Notes: generated by a model not told the origin, from the sequence alone. 64,000 nucleotides of DNA from Streptomyces actuosus (GCF_016921115.1 NZ_JAFFZS010000005.1:186001-250000), one strand, 5' to 3'. Shown: positions 42,783 through 52,279, counted from the stretch's first letter. A program made the numbers and translations.

Positions 42783-44028
42783 CCAGGAACACGCCGCCCG
42801 CGAGGAGCACCAGCACGCCGCCGATGATCGCCATCGCGACACCGGCACCGCCCGCGCCGCGCCCCGTGGCGGTACCGGCCTGCGCGGGTGCCGACCCGCC
42901 GCCGGCGGCGCCGCCCGTCGGGTCGGCGGAGACGCTCGCACCGGCCTGGGCGCCGGCCTGCGCGCCCCTCGGCGCCACCAGTTCGCCCACCGGCTTCACC
43001 TTGCCGACCGCCTGGAAGCCCCAGTCGAAGAGCTGGGCGGTCTCCTTGTAGGCCTCGTTGTGGTCGTGCTTCTCCGGGTGCATCACCGTGACGAGCAGCA
43101 CATGGCCGTTCCGTTCGGCGACACCGGTGAAGGTGTTGCCCGCGTTGGTGGTGTAGCCGTTCTTCACCCCCGCGATGCCCTGGTAGACCGGGGTGTCGGA
43201 ATCCGTGCCGCTCAGCAGCCGGTTGGTGTTCTGGATCTCGAACGACTTGCGGGACACCTTGCCCTCGTCGTCCTTCTTCGTCTCCCCGGGGAACTGGGCC
43301 CGCACCGTCGAGCAGTATTCCCGGAAGTCCTTCTTCTGCAGCCCGGAACGGGCGAACAGGGTCAGGTCGTAGGCGGAGGAGACCTGCCTCTCGGCGTCGT
43401 AGCCGTCCGGGGTGACCACGTGCGTGTCGAGGGCCTGGAGTTCCTCGGCGTGCTCGTTCATCTCCCGGACGGTCTCCGTCACGCCGCCGTTCATCGCCGA
43501 CAGCACGTGCACGGCGTCGTTGCCGGACCGCAGGAAGACCCCCAGCCACAGGTCGTGGACCGTGTAGGTCTCGTTCTCCTTTATGCCGACCATGCTGGAC
43601 CCGGCGCCGACGCCCGCCAGGTCGTCGGCGGTCACCCGGTGCTTCACCGTGCTCGGGAACTTCGGCAGCACCGTGTCGGCGAACAGCATCTTCAGCGTGC
43701 TCGCCGGAGCCAGCCGCCAGTGCGCGTTGTGGGAGGCGAGCACCTCGCCGGACTCGGCGTCGGCGACGATCCACGAACGGGCGCTGATGTCCTTGGGGAT
43801 GACCGGCACGCCGGCGGCCAGGTCGACCTGGGTGCCCGGTCGGCCCAGACGCACCCCGCCCACGGTCGACATGCCGGCCGGCGGAGTCGCCGAGGGGCTC
43901 GCCGAGGGGCTCGCCGAAGGGCTCGGGCTCGGGGCCGCCAGGGCCGCCGGAGCGGTCAGCGGCAGGGACAGCAGGGCGGCGGAGGCGATCAGCAGGGATC
44001 GCCCGACGATCTTCGTGGGTGCGGGCAC
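42736..44028 (-). CDS. D-alanyl-D-alanine carboxypeptidase (PBP5/DacA-like)
   Basis: 430 residues. A signal peptide (SLLIASAALLSLPLTAPAALA) is followed by a Ser/Pro spacer and an S11 peptidase domain. The serine motif is PASTLK near residue 110, the second is RSGND near 168 and the third is GVKNGYTT near 288, where KTG is replaced by KNG. A C-terminal transmembrane helix (AMAIIGGVLVLLAGGVFLV) anchors the enzyme outside, where it trims peptidoglycan pentapeptides. GTG 44026-44028 is chosen because the frame upstream runs through the divergent gene at 44141. The ribosome site is weak. Confidence 0.9.
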   Translation of the reverse strand: MPAPTKIVGRSLLIASAALLSLPLTAPAALAAPSPSPSASPSASPSATPPAGMSTVGGVRLGRPGTQVDLAAGVPVIPKDISARSWIVADAESGEVLASHNAHWRLAPASTLKMLFADTVLPKFPSTVKHRVTADDLAGVGAGSSMVGIKENETYTVHDLWLGVFLRSGNDAVHVLSAMNGGVTETVREMNEHAEELQALDTHVVTPDGYDAERQVSSAYDLTLFARSGLQKKDFREYCSTVRAQFPGETKKDDEGKVSRKSFEIQNTNRLLSGTDSDTPVYQGIAGVKNGYTTNAGNTFTGVAERNGHVLLVTVMHPEKHDHNEAYKETAQLFDWGFQAVGKVKPVGELVAPRGAQAGAQAGASVSADPTGGAAGGGSAPAQAGTATGRGAGGAGVAMAIIGGVLVLLAGGVFLVNRRWPLPDLVRRRR

Positions 44029-44140
44029 GACCGAGAACGTACCCGCCGCGCCGCGCGTGGTCCCAGGCACCCCGCCCCGATCGGCCCCGCCGATCCCACC
44101 CCGGGGACGCAGGCGCGGACCCGGCGGTGATACTGAACGT

Positions 44141-44380
44141 ATGAAGCTCAGCCGCCCCGTCTCCTGGTTCCTGCTCGCCTTCGGGGTGTGGAGCTGGGTC
44201 ATCTGGGTCACTTTCGTCAAAAACCTCGTCAAGGACAGCAGCGGGCTCGCGTTCGACGACGGCCACCCCACGGCGTACTTCTGGGTGCACCTGCTGCTCG
44301 CCGTCGTTTCCTTCGTATTGGGGACGGCCATCGGGGTCATCGGGTTGCGTGGACTGCGCGCACTGCGCCGCACGTCATAG
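44141..44380 (+). CDS. SCO4848-family small membrane protein
   Basis: 79 residues with two transmembrane helices (WFLLAFGVWSWVIWVTFV; AYFWVHLLLAVVSFVLGTAIGVI) and a basic C-terminus (LRGLRALRRTS). It matches the small membrane protein that always sits between the D,D-carboxypeptidase and the metallophosphoesterase in Streptomyces; the function is unknown. It diverges from the carboxypeptidase across 112 bases. Confidence 0.87.
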   Translation: MKLSRPVSWFLLAFGVWSWVIWVTFVKNLVKDSSGLAFDDGHPTAYFWVHLLLAVVSFVLGTAIGVIGLRGLRALRRTS

Positions 44381-44444
44381 CCCGCGGTTCGACGGCAGGC
44401 GCAGGAAAGACACGCAGGCACAGGGGAACGGGGCGGACGCCACA

Positions 44445-45707
44445 GTGATCATCGTCTTCTTGCTGGTCGCGCTGCTCGTCCTGGCCGTCCTCGGGACGGC
44501 CAACCTCTACCTGTGGCGGCGCCTGTTCCGGGACACCACCCGCGGTCCGGGCCCGGTCCGCCGGGCGGGCGCGGTGCTCCTCGCGGCCGGCTGGGGGGCG
44601 GCCGTCGGCGCGCTGGTCGCCGAGCGCACCGGCGCCCCCTTCCTCCTCCAGCGGGTGCTGGCCTGGCCGGGCTTCCTGTGGCTGGCCCTGTCGCTGTACC
44701 TGCTGCTTGCCGTCCTGGCCGGCGAGGTCCTCCGGCCGCTGCTGCGGCGCCTGCCGGCGCGGCGGACCCGTACCGAGGCGGTCCTGCCGAGCCCGGCGCC
44801 CGTGCCGGTGGGAGCGTCGCCGCGGGAGCCCGGACCGCGGGAGCCCGCACCGCAGTCGCCGCCCCCGCGCCCCCCGGCCGACCCCACCCGCCGGCTGTTC
44901 GTCTCCCGTGTCGTCGCCGGTGCCGCGGCCGCCGCGGCCGTCGGCACGGTCGGCTACGGCACCTACGGCGTGCTGCGCGGCCCGTCCGTGAAGCGGGTCA
45001 CCGTGCCGCTGGCCAAACTGCCGCGGGCGGCCCACGGGTACCGCATCGCCGTGGTGAGCGACATCCATCTCAGCCCGGTGCTGGGGCGCGGCTTCGCACA
45101 GAAGGTCGTCGACACGATCAACGCCACCCGGCCCGACCTGATCGCCGTCGTCGGCGATCTGGTCGACGGCAGCGTCAAGGACCTCGGTCCGGCGGCGGCC
45201 CCGCTCACGCGGCTGACGGCGCGGCACGGCAGCTTCTTCGTCACCGGCAACCACGAGTACTTCTCCGGCGCCGCGCAGTGGGTGGAGGAGGTGCGGCACC
45301 TCGGCCTGCATCCGCTGGAGAACGCCCGCACCGAACTGCCCTGGTTCGACCTGGCCGGCGTCAACGACGTACAGGGCGAGAGCGAGGGCCGAGGGCCCGA
45401 CTTCGCCCGCGCCCTCGGCGACCGCGACACCGCGCGCGCGTGCGTGCTGCTCGCCCACCAGCCCGTGCAGATCCACGAGGCCGTCCGGCACGGCGTCGAC
45501 CTCCAGCTCTCCGGCCACACCCACGGCGGCCAGCTGTGGCCCGGCAACCTGATCGCACGGGCGGCCAACCCCACCGTCGCCGGCCTGGAGCGCTACGGCG
45601 ACACCCAGCTGTACGTCTCCCGCGGCGCGGGTGCCTGGGGGCCGCCGACCCGCGTGGGGGCGCCGTCCGACATCACCGTGATCGAGCTCGCCTCACTCCG
45701 CGCGTGA
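44445..45707 (+). CDS. Membrane-anchored metallophosphoesterase
   Basis: 420 residues. Two helices at the N-terminus (VIIVFLLVALLVLAVLG and a second near residue 80), a Pro-rich linker and a third, signal-like helix with an RRLF motif lead to an outside calcineurin-like domain. Metal ligands are seen in VVSDIHL, VVGDLVDG, TGNHEYF, LAHQP and SGHTHGGQ. It resembles YaeI/YkuE-type phosphodiesterases that act on membrane or wall lipids. The GTG has a GGGGAACGGGGCGG site. Its end overlaps the convergent MFS gene by 15 bases. Confidence 0.92.
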   Translation: MIIVFLLVALLVLAVLGTANLYLWRRLFRDTTRGPGPVRRAGAVLLAAGWGAAVGALVAERTGAPFLLQRVLAWPGFLWLALSLYLLLAVLAGEVLRPLLRRLPARRTRTEAVLPSPAPVPVGASPREPGPREPAPQSPPPRPPADPTRRLFVSRVVAGAAAAAAVGTVGYGTYGVLRGPSVKRVTVPLAKLPRAAHGYRIAVVSDIHLSPVLGRGFAQKVVDTINATRPDLIAVVGDLVDGSVKDLGPAAAPLTRLTARHGSFFVTGNHEYFSGAAQWVEEVRHLGLHPLENARTELPWFDLAGVNDVQGESEGRGPDFARALGDRDTARACVLLAHQPVQIHEAVRHGVDLQLSGHTHGGQLWPGNLIARAANPTVAGLERYGDTQLYVSRGAGAWGPPTRVGAPSDITVIELASLRA

Positions 45708-47024
45708 GGCGCGCTCCGCGCCGCCGTCCCGCCCGACGGCCGTCAGGTCCACGTCCTTGGTCTCGCGGTAGCGCACGAACGCCACCGTGCTGAGCAGACA
45801 GAGCACCGTCACGTACCAGGGGTACCAGGACGCGTGGCCGTGTGTGGCCAGGTACTGGTTCAGATAGGGCGCGGTCCCGCCGAAGACGGCGACCGTCACC
45901 GCGTACGGCAGGCCGATGCCGCTGGAGCGCAGCTCGGTGGGGAACATCTCCAGCATCGCCGCGGGCGCCGCGGCGGCGTAGGCGCCGAACAGCAGCAGCG
46001 CCGCCGCCATCACCGCGAACAGCCGCACCGCCGAGCCGGACAGCAGTCCCATCAGCAGCGGCGACAGGCAGGCGAAACCGAAGCCGAACACCAGCAGCAG
46101 CGGGCGGCGCCCGAACCGGTCGGCGGCGCTGCCCAGCAGCGGCAGGGCGGCCATGAACACCACCTGCGCGGCGACGGCGGCCCACAGCGCCTCGTCCGCC
46201 GGGACGCCGTACCGCAGCTGCGCGTACACGGGCAGGTAGGAGGCGAAGGTGTAGTAGACGACCGTCGCGCCGAGGGTGAAGCCGACCACGCGGGCGCTCG
46301 CGCGCGGATGGCTCAGCAGGACCTGCCGGGCGGGATTGCGGGGCCGCTCCCGCACGGCGTCGTAGACGGGTGTCTCCACCATCCGGCCGCGCAGGTACCA
46401 GCCGTACAGGGCGAGGAGCGCGCCCAGCGCGAACGGCACCCGCCAGCCCCAGTCGGCGAGCTGCGCCGCGGAGAGCGTGCGGTGCAGGAGCAGCGCGAGG
46501 AGGGTGGCCGCGAGGGCGCCGACGGTGGTGCTGATGTAGATCGCGCTGGAGTACAGGGCCCGCCTGCCCCGCGGCGCCGTCTCGTTGATGTACGTGCTCA
46601 TCGCCGCGCTCTCGCCGCCCGCGGACAGGCCCTGCACGGCCCGGGCGAGCACCAGCAGCAGCGGGGCGAGCACGCCGACCGAGCGGTAGGGCGGGATCAG
46701 CGCGATCAGCAGGCTGCCGCCCGCCATCGCCAGCATGCTCAGACGCAGGGCGGCGCTGCGGCCCCGCCGGTCGCAGTAGGCGCCGATCAGCACGGCGCCC
46801 AGCGGGCGGAAGAAGAACCCGACGGCGAACACCGACAGGGTCCGCAGCACCTCCGTGGCGGAGTCGCCGGACGGCTGCAGCCGGGGACCGAGCAGCGCGG
46901 CGAACGTCACGAAGGCGCCCCAGTCGAACCACTCCATGGCGTTGCCCAGGGAGGCGACCGCCACGGTGCGCAGCACTCCGGGCCGCGTCGGCGCCGGACG
47001 CTCCGTCACGGCAAGGGTGTTCAC
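45693..47024 (-). CDS. MHS-family MFS transporter (ProP/ShiA-like)
   Basis: 443 residues, 12 transmembrane helices. The MHS signature NAMEWFDWGAFVTFAALLG, GAYCDRRGRSAALRLSM and RAVQGLSAGGESAAMSTY are all visible. Such proteins import organic acids or osmolytes with protons. GTG 47022-47024 has a GAAGGAGA site in its leader. It is the leftmost gene of the accessory block. The leader contains a UUCG-type hairpin that recalls an IS605 end (47044-47063). Confidence 0.9.
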   Translation of the reverse strand: MNTLAVTERPAPTRPGVLRTVAVASLGNAMEWFDWGAFVTFAALLGPRLQPSGDSATEVLRTLSVFAVGFFFRPLGAVLIGAYCDRRGRSAALRLSMLAMAGGSLLIALIPPYRSVGVLAPLLLVLARAVQGLSAGGESAAMSTYINETAPRGRRALYSSAIYISTTVGALAATLLALLLHRTLSAAQLADWGWRVPFALGALLALYGWYLRGRMVETPVYDAVRERPRNPARQVLLSHPRASARVVGFTLGATVVYYTFASYLPVYAQLRYGVPADEALWAAVAAQVVFMAALPLLGSAADRFGRRPLLLVFGFGFACLSPLLMGLLSGSAVRLFAVMAAALLLFGAYAAAAPAAMLEMFPTELRSSGIGLPYAVTVAVFGGTAPYLNQYLATHGHASWYPWYVTVLCLLSTVAFVRYRETKDVDLTAVGRDGGAERASRAE

Positions 47025-47043
47025 CGGGTCTCCTTCGAGGATG

Positions 47044-47063
47044 CCCCGGCCTTCGGGCCGGGG
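47044..47063. repeat. UUCG-loop hairpin resembling an IS200/IS605-type end
   Basis: CCCCGGCC (47044-47051) pairs with GGCCGGGG (47056-47063) around TTCG, followed by AGGAATCGAAGC. Ends of actinobacterial IS605/TnpB elements carry CCCCGGCCTTC-GGCCGGGGAGGA-like hairpins. No tnpA or tnpB remains here. It could be a solo end left by such an element, or a simple leader hairpin of the MFS gene. A smaller hairpin, CCCGC-GTA-GCGGG, follows near 47077. Confidence 0.35.
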
Positions 47064-47146
47064 AGGAATCGAAGCACCCGCGTAGCGGGGCACGGGGTGG
47101 ACGGGAGGGGAGGATGTCGGGACGTGCTTCTCCGAGCCCCGGGCGG

Positions 47147-50100
47147 TCATGAAGCGGATGCGGTGGTGAGGCGGGCGCGTACGGCGTCGGCCTCGGCGAC
47201 ACCGATGTCGCCGAACGCCGTGAGCGCCTCGGTCCAGTACGCGCGCGCCCGCTCGTGCTCTCCGGCCAGTGCGGCGACATCGCCCAGGACGTGCTGTGCA
47301 CGGGCGACGTTCAGGCGCTGCGCGGCCGGCTGGGACAGGGCGAGCGCGGTGCGGGCGCACTCCTCGGCCGACTCGGGCGCGTCCAGGCGCAGATGGAGCG
47401 CCGCGAGCTCCAGCAGCACCTTGCTGCGCGCGACCGGGTTGGCGCTGGTGTCCGCGAGGGAGCGGGCCGCCTCGGCGCGGCCGGCGGCCTCGGCGCGGCC
47501 CAGCAGCCCGTCGGTGACGGCGAGCCGGGCCAGCGCGTACGCCTCCCCGTCGACGTAGCCGATCTGGCGGGCGCCCTCCAGCGCGGTGCCCGCGTAACCG
47601 GCCGACCGGGCGGGGGCGTCGAGGGCGACGCTGATGGCGGACAGCAGGCACAGCGTCTCCACCTCCCAGGTGCGGTCGCCGCACTCCTGGAACGAACTCA
47701 ATGCCCGCCGGGCGGAGTCGAGTGCCGTGTCGGGCCGGCCCACGTCCAGGTCGACCAGGGCGAGCCCGTACAGGGAGATGCTGCGGTCGTAGGAGGAGTC
47801 GATGGACTCCGACGCCTTCAGCGCCCGCGCGAAGCAGGACCGCGCCTGGGCCAGCTCCCCGGCGGCCTGGCGCACCAGTCCGAGGTTGCGCAGGCTGTAG
47901 GAGGTGATGTGGTGCAGGCCGAGGTCACCGGCGGTGGCCAGCGAGGCGGTCAGGAACTCGCCCGCGCGCGTCATGTCCCCCTGCGTCCAGTGGAGGAACC
48001 CCAGCAGCCCCTGCGTGGCGGCCTCCAGCCGGGGTGAGCGGATGCTGTGCGCGACGTCCAGCGCCCGCCGCGCGGCCTGTTCGGCCTGGGCGGTCCGGCC
48101 CAGGCTGAGGTGGGCCAGGCTCATGTTGTTCAGCATGGCGGCGACCTCCTCCGCCATGCCGAGCCGGTCGTGCAGGGCCAGGCTCTTCTCCTGGTGCGCG
48201 ATGGCCCCCTCGTAGTCGCCGAGGGTGTTGTGCAGGTTGGCGAGGCTGCGGTGCATGGCGGCGATGCCGCGGTCGTCGGCCTCGGACTCGGCCGCGTCCA
48301 GGGCGATGCGGGTCGTCTCGTCCCACTCGGTGCGGTAGGTGCCCGTCCAGAAGAAGCCGCGCAGCGCGTCGGCCAGGTGCCAGGACAGGTGGCGCGGGCC
48401 GCGGGCGCCGAAGTAGCGCACGCAGGCCATCAGGTTGCGCCGCTCCGCCAGCAGCCAGGCCAGCGCGTGGCTCTCGTCGCGGAACCGGGGTGCGTCCAGG
48501 ACCGGTTCGCCCGCCCGCGGTTCGGTGAGCCGGACGAACTCGGAGTACAGCACGTCGGCCGCGGCGCAGGCGCCCGCCAGGTACCAGCGGCCGAGCCGCG
48601 CCGCGGCTCCGGCCCGCTCGGTGGCGGTGTGCTCGTCGGCGGCGCGGTCCTGGGCGTACTCGCGCAGCAGGTCGTGGAACTGGTAGCGGCCGGGTGCGGT
48701 CTGCTGGAGCAGGCTCGCCGTCTCCAGCCGGCTCAGGCAGGTCCGCGCCTGTGCCTCGCTGATGTCGGCGAGCACGGAGACGGCGGCAGGGGTGAAGTCG
48801 GAGCCGGGGAAGAGCCCGGCGAGCCGGAAGACCGCCCGGTCGTCCGGGGCGAGGGCGTCGTACGACAGGGCGATGGCCGCGGAGACGGCGGACGCGGTGT
48901 CGCCGTCGACGCACAGCGCGGCGAGGCGGTTGCCGCGCCTGAGGCTCTCCAGGTACGAGTCGGTGTGCCCGCCGGGGGCGGTGATCAGGTTGGCGGCGGC
49001 GATGCGCAGGGCGAGCGGCAGATACGAGCACAGGGCGGCCACCTCGTCCACCGCCTCCGGCCCGATGGCCAGGCCGGCCTGCCGCAGCATGCCGGTGACC
49101 AGGTCCGCCGACTCCTCGGGGCTGAGTGTGCCGACGGGGAACACCTGCGCGCCGTGCGTGACGGCGAGGGAGCGCAGCTGGCGCCTGCTGGTGATCAGCA
49201 CGGCGCAGCCCGCGTCGCCGGGAACGAGCGGCAGCACCTGCTCGGCGCCGGCCGCGTTGTCCAGCACCACCAGGACGTTCTTCCCGGTCAGTTTGGAGCG
49301 GTAGAGGTTGGCCTGCTCCACGGGGTCGACCGGGATGGCCTGCGCGGGCACGCCCAGGGCGCGCAGGAACTGGGCGAGGACCTGGTCCGGCGGGAGCGGC
49401 GCGTACTCCCCGCCGCGCTCGTAGCCGCGCAGGTTGACGTACAGCTGCCCGTCGGGGAAGGCGGCGCGCACGCGCCGGCCCACGCACACGGCGAGCGCGG
49501 TCTTGCCCACGCCGGGCGGCCCGGACAGCACCACGACGGGTACACCGGTGCGCTCCGGGGTGGGCGGCAGGAGCGCCTCGGCCCGCCGCACCACGTCCTC
49601 GCGACCCACGAACCCCAGGGCGAGCGGCGGGAGTTGTGCCGGGACCGTGACGGCCTCCCCGGCGCCGGGGCGCGGGCCGTCCGGCGCGGCGAGGGACGGG
49701 TCCGACTCCAGGATGCCGGTGTGCAGGGCGCGCAGCCGTTCCCCCGGTTCGATGCCGAGCTGCTCGACCAGTTCCCTGCGGGCCTGCTGGTAGACGTCCA
49801 GCGCCTCCGCCTGCCGCCCGGAGCGGTACAGGGCCAGCATCAGCTGGCTCCAGAAGTTCTCCCGGAGCGGGTTGTCCATCGCGGCGGTGCGCAGTTCCTT
49901 CACCAGCTGTGCGTGCCGGCCGAGATGGAGTTCGGTCTCGAAGTACGCCTCCAGCGCGCCGAGCCGCTCGTCCTCCAGGGCCGGGGACTCGTCGCGGCGC
50001 AACGCGTCCGAGGGCACGTCCGCGAGCGGCGCGCCGCGCCACGCGCCGAGTGCCTCGGCCAGCAGCCGCGACCGCTCCTCGGGCGACTTCGCCCGTGTCG

Positions 50101-50434
50101 CGGCCCGCACCCGGCCCCGGAAGCGGGTGAGGTCCAGCTCTTCCTCGGCCACATGGATGCGGTAGCCGCCGGGCGCCGTCTCGACCAGGTCCGTGTCGCC
50201 GAGCAGCATCCGCAGCCGACGGACGTAGGTGTGCAGGGTCCCGCGCGGGTTGGACGGCAGGCGGTCGTCCCACAGCCAGTCGGCGAGGCGATCGTTGTCG
50301 ACCACCGAGCCGGCGCGCAGCAGGAGCGCCGCCAGCAGGACGCGGAGCTTTCCGGATTCAATGACCAGTTCTTCACCGGCGACGGTTGCGGAGAGCGTTC
50401 CGAGAATCCCGAAGTCGTTTTCCGTTCTTACCAT
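47147..50434 (-). CDS. AfsR/SARP-family regulator with NB-ARC and TPR domains
   Basis: 1095 residues. The N-terminal OmpR-like winged helix (GKLRVLLAALLLRAGSVV; LPSNPRGTLHTYVRRLR) and the bacterial transcriptional activation domain (to about residue 245) form a SARP. The NB-ARC ATPase follows, with Walker A GPPGVGKTAL near residue 310 and Walker B VLVVLDNA. The last 400 residues are TPR repeats (MNNMSLAHLSLGRTAQAEQA). Large SARPs of this type activate antibiotic genes. ATG 50432-50434 has GGGGGAAGG 12 bases upstream. The first 30 codons are unusually AT-rich (GTA AGA, ATT, GAA). Confidence 0.93.
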   Translation of the reverse strand: MVRTENDFGILGTLSATVAGEELVIESGKLRVLLAALLLRAGSVVDNDRLADWLWDDRLPSNPRGTLHTYVRRLRMLLGDTDLVETAPGGYRIHVAEEELDLTRFRGRVRAATRAKSPEERSRLLAEALGAWRGAPLADVPSDALRRDESPALEDERLGALEAYFETELHLGRHAQLVKELRTAAMDNPLRENFWSQLMLALYRSGRQAEALDVYQQARRELVEQLGIEPGERLRALHTGILESDPSLAAPDGPRPGAGEAVTVPAQLPPLALGFVGREDVVRRAEALLPPTPERTGVPVVVLSGPPGVGKTALAVCVGRRVRAAFPDGQLYVNLRGYERGGEYAPLPPDQVLAQFLRALGVPAQAIPVDPVEQANLYRSKLTGKNVLVVLDNAAGAEQVLPLVPGDAGCAVLITSRRQLRSLAVTHGAQVFPVGTLSPEESADLVTGMLRQAGLAIGPEAVDEVAALCSYLPLALRIAAANLITAPGGHTDSYLESLRRGNRLAALCVDGDTASAVSAAIALSYDALAPDDRAVFRLAGLFPGSDFTPAAVSVLADISEAQARTCLSRLETASLLQQTAPGRYQFHDLLREYAQDRAADEHTATERAGAAARLGRWYLAGACAAADVLYSEFVRLTEPRAGEPVLDAPRFRDESHALAWLLAERRNLMACVRYFGARGPRHLSWHLADALRGFFWTGTYRTEWDETTRIALDAAESEADDRGIAAMHRSLANLHNTLGDYEGAIAHQEKSLALHDRLGMAEEVAAMLNNMSLAHLSLGRTAQAEQAARRALDVAHSIRSPRLEAATQGLLGFLHWTQGDMTRAGEFLTASLATAGDLGLHHITSYSLRNLGLVRQAAGELAQARSCFARALKASESIDSSYDRSISLYGLALVDLDVGRPDTALDSARRALSSFQECGDRTWEVETLCLLSAISVALDAPARSAGYAGTALEGARQIGYVDGEAYALARLAVTDGLLGRAEAAGRAEAARSLADTSANPVARSKVLLELAALHLRLDAPESAEECARTALALSQPAAQRLNVARAQHVLGDVAALAGEHERARAYWTEALTAFGDIGVAEADAVRARLTTASAS

Positions 50435-50739
50435 GATGCGGTAGTGCCTTCCCCCGTAGGCGTTGCGCCTGCCAGCGTAAGCGATTCGGAGGACGGAACG
50501 GGGCGGCCGACTTGTTCGATGGATCACATGCCGAACGACACGTGAGACGCGTGTTGTCCTGCTGTGTTGCCTCCGTGTTAATCCGCGTTTCCTTGTTACT
50601 TCAATCATTTCGAGCGATGCCGGTGAACCGGTGAATCGCCGCCGTCAACGGATCCGGTATCCATTCCTCCGCTTGCCGGCAAAAAGGCCGATGGCTGCGC
50701 AATGAGCGCAGAAAACGGCTCCGCGCCACTTGTTTTCCG
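50435..50739. promoter_or_regulatory. AT-richer upstream region of the SARP gene
   Basis: 305 bases, clearly lower in GC than the surroundings (about 50565-50625 and 50680-50745). This fits a promoter region or a small patch of foreign DNA. I found no clear heptamer SARP repeats. The upstream hydrolase gene ends at 50740. Confidence 0.4.
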
Positions 50740-51684
50740 TCATGCTGCTGCCGTACCGGAAGGGCGGTCGGGGCCGTCGTCGGGGGGCGCATCACGGTCT
50801 CCTTCGCATGCGGTTCGGGTGAGGGTGCTGCGGCGGACGTGCTCGGTGATCAGTGCGCCGATCGCCGGCGACCAGTGCGGCGGGAAGATGTGGCCCATCC
50901 GGGCCAGCCGCCACAGCCGCGCCCCCGGGATCACCCGGTGCAGCTCCTCGCCGTGCTCGGGCGGGAAGACCGGGTCCAGCTCGCCGTGCACCACCAACGT
51001 CGGCACATCCAGTCCGGCCAATGGCCCGGTCAGCGGCGGCATCCGGTCCAGGGCGGCCAGATGACGCCATGAGGTGTCGGGTTGCCGGGCGCGGTCCCGC
51101 ACCCGCCGCGCCAGGTCGGACCAGTACCTCTCGTCGAAGGGGACGCCCGGCCCCACCAGCACCCGCCAGCCGTCGACCGCGGCGGCCAGCTCCTCCCGCG
51201 GCCCCCGCGGCGGCGCCTCGGCGAGCCGGGCGGCCCGCTCCAGCATGGGCGCACGCGGCCCGGGCAGCCCGCCGGCCGGCGGCAGCCGTACGTCGCCGTT
51301 GGCATCCGGTGAGCTGGACAACAGCACCAGCGACCGCACGCGTTCGGGCGCCCGTAGTGCCAGCAGCTGCGCCACCACCCCCCCGAAGGACTGGCCCACG
51401 ACATGCGCCGCCTCCAGCCCCAGGCCGGTGATCACGTCGGCGGCGTCCGCGGCCAGCTCGGACATCTCGTACGCGGCGGCGGACCGGTCCGAGCGGCCGG
51501 TGTCCCGGTGGTCGTACCGCACCACCCGGAAACCCTCCGCGGCCAGCAGCCGGCACAGCTCGTCCGGCCACACCGTGCCCGGCACCGTGGCGCCCATGAC
51601 GAGCAGCACCGCCGGATCGCCGCGGCGGCCGAACTCCTCCGTCCACAGCCGCAGGCCGTTCCTTGTCGTGATGGGCCTCTCCAC
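50740..51684 (-). CDS. Alpha/beta hydrolase (RdmC/DauP-like methylesterase group)
   Basis: 314 residues. An alpha/beta hydrolase with the nucleophile elbow VVGQSFGGVVAQ (serine near residue 96), an oxyanion region around LLVMGATVPGTVWP, an acid in VHGELDPVFPPEHG and a histidine in ARMGHIFPP. The VMG-type start and overall style resemble aclacinomycin methylesterases of anthracycline clusters. The gene has a GTG/ATG-rich leader and lies 65 bases from the divergent isochorismatase-like gene. Probable tailoring enzyme or self-resistance hydrolase of the cluster; the substrate is unknown. Confidence 0.87.
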   Translation of the reverse strand: MERPITTRNGLRLWTEEFGRRGDPAVLLVMGATVPGTVWPDELCRLLAAEGFRVVRYDHRDTGRSDRSAAAYEMSELAADAADVITGLGLEAAHVVGQSFGGVVAQLLALRAPERVRSLVLLSSSPDANGDVRLPPAGGLPGPRAPMLERAARLAEAPPRGPREELAAAVDGWRVLVGPGVPFDERYWSDLARRVRDRARQPDTSWRHLAALDRMPPLTGPLAGLDVPTLVVHGELDPVFPPEHGEELHRVIPGARLWRLARMGHIFPPHWSPAIGALITEHVRRSTLTRTACEGDRDAPPDDGPDRPSGTAAA

Positions 51685-51749
51685 TGGCCTGTGCTTTCCC
51701 CTTGGTAGGGTGCCGGAGCCTGCCGATCATCCGTTTCTGGGGGAACAGA

Positions 51750-52277
51750 ATGACCCGCGCACACACGGCACTTGTCCTGATCGATCTGCAGCGGTGGATC
51801 GTCGACATGCCGTGGCAGCCGGTCGACGGCGCCACCGTGGCCGACGCCTGCGGACGCCTGCGCGAGCACTTCGCGCACGACACCGACGCCACCGTCGTCC
51901 TCGTCCGCTACGTCCGCGAGGACGGTGCCGACGGCGGAGCCGGCGCCGCCCCGAACCAGCTGGTGCCCGCCTGTGCGCCGCACCCGGGCGACCACCTGGT
52001 CACCAAGCACGGCCTGGACGCGTTCGAGGGCACGAGCCTGCAGGAGCTGCTGCGCGGCGAGGGCGTCACCTCGGTCGTCGTCGCCGGGCTGTCCACCGCC
52101 CACGGCGTCGCGGCCACCGCCGCCACCGCCGTACGCCTCGGCTACGACACGGCCGTCGTCACCGACGCCACCGCCAGCCAGAGCCAGGCCCAGCACCAGG
52201 AGGCGCTGGACCGGCTCGTCGCCCTCGGCGCCCGCCCCGTCCTGGTCGCGGACCTGGTACCGGCCCAGGCGGGCTGA
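51750..52277 (+). CDS. Isochorismatase-family hydrolase lacking the catalytic cysteine
   Basis: 175 residues. The cysteine-hydrolase fold has the aspartate in ALVLIDLQRWIVDM and the lysine in HLVTKHGLDAFEGT. Amidohydrolases of the family have T-x-x-C-V at the next site; here it is STAHGVAATA, with glycine for cysteine. The same loss is seen in vinyl-ether-cleaving members such as EntB and PhzD (AH-x-GC). So a hydrolase of an enol or vinyl ether, rather than an amidase, is likely. ATG 51750 has GGGGGAACAG upstream. It is the only rightward gene in the cluster. Confidence 0.88.
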   Translation: MTRAHTALVLIDLQRWIVDMPWQPVDGATVADACGRLREHFAHDTDATVVLVRYVREDGADGGAGAAPNQLVPACAPHPGDHLVTKHGLDAFEGTSLQELLRGEGVTSVVVAGLSTAHGVAATAATAVRLGYDTAVVTDATASQSQAQHQEALDRLVALGARPVLVADLVPAQAG

Positions 52278-52279
52278 CA

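Noticed and set aside
48047..50545. An 832-residue open frame opposite the SARP gene
   Set aside because: Antisense shadow; the SARP frame has winged helix, Walker A and TPR motifs.
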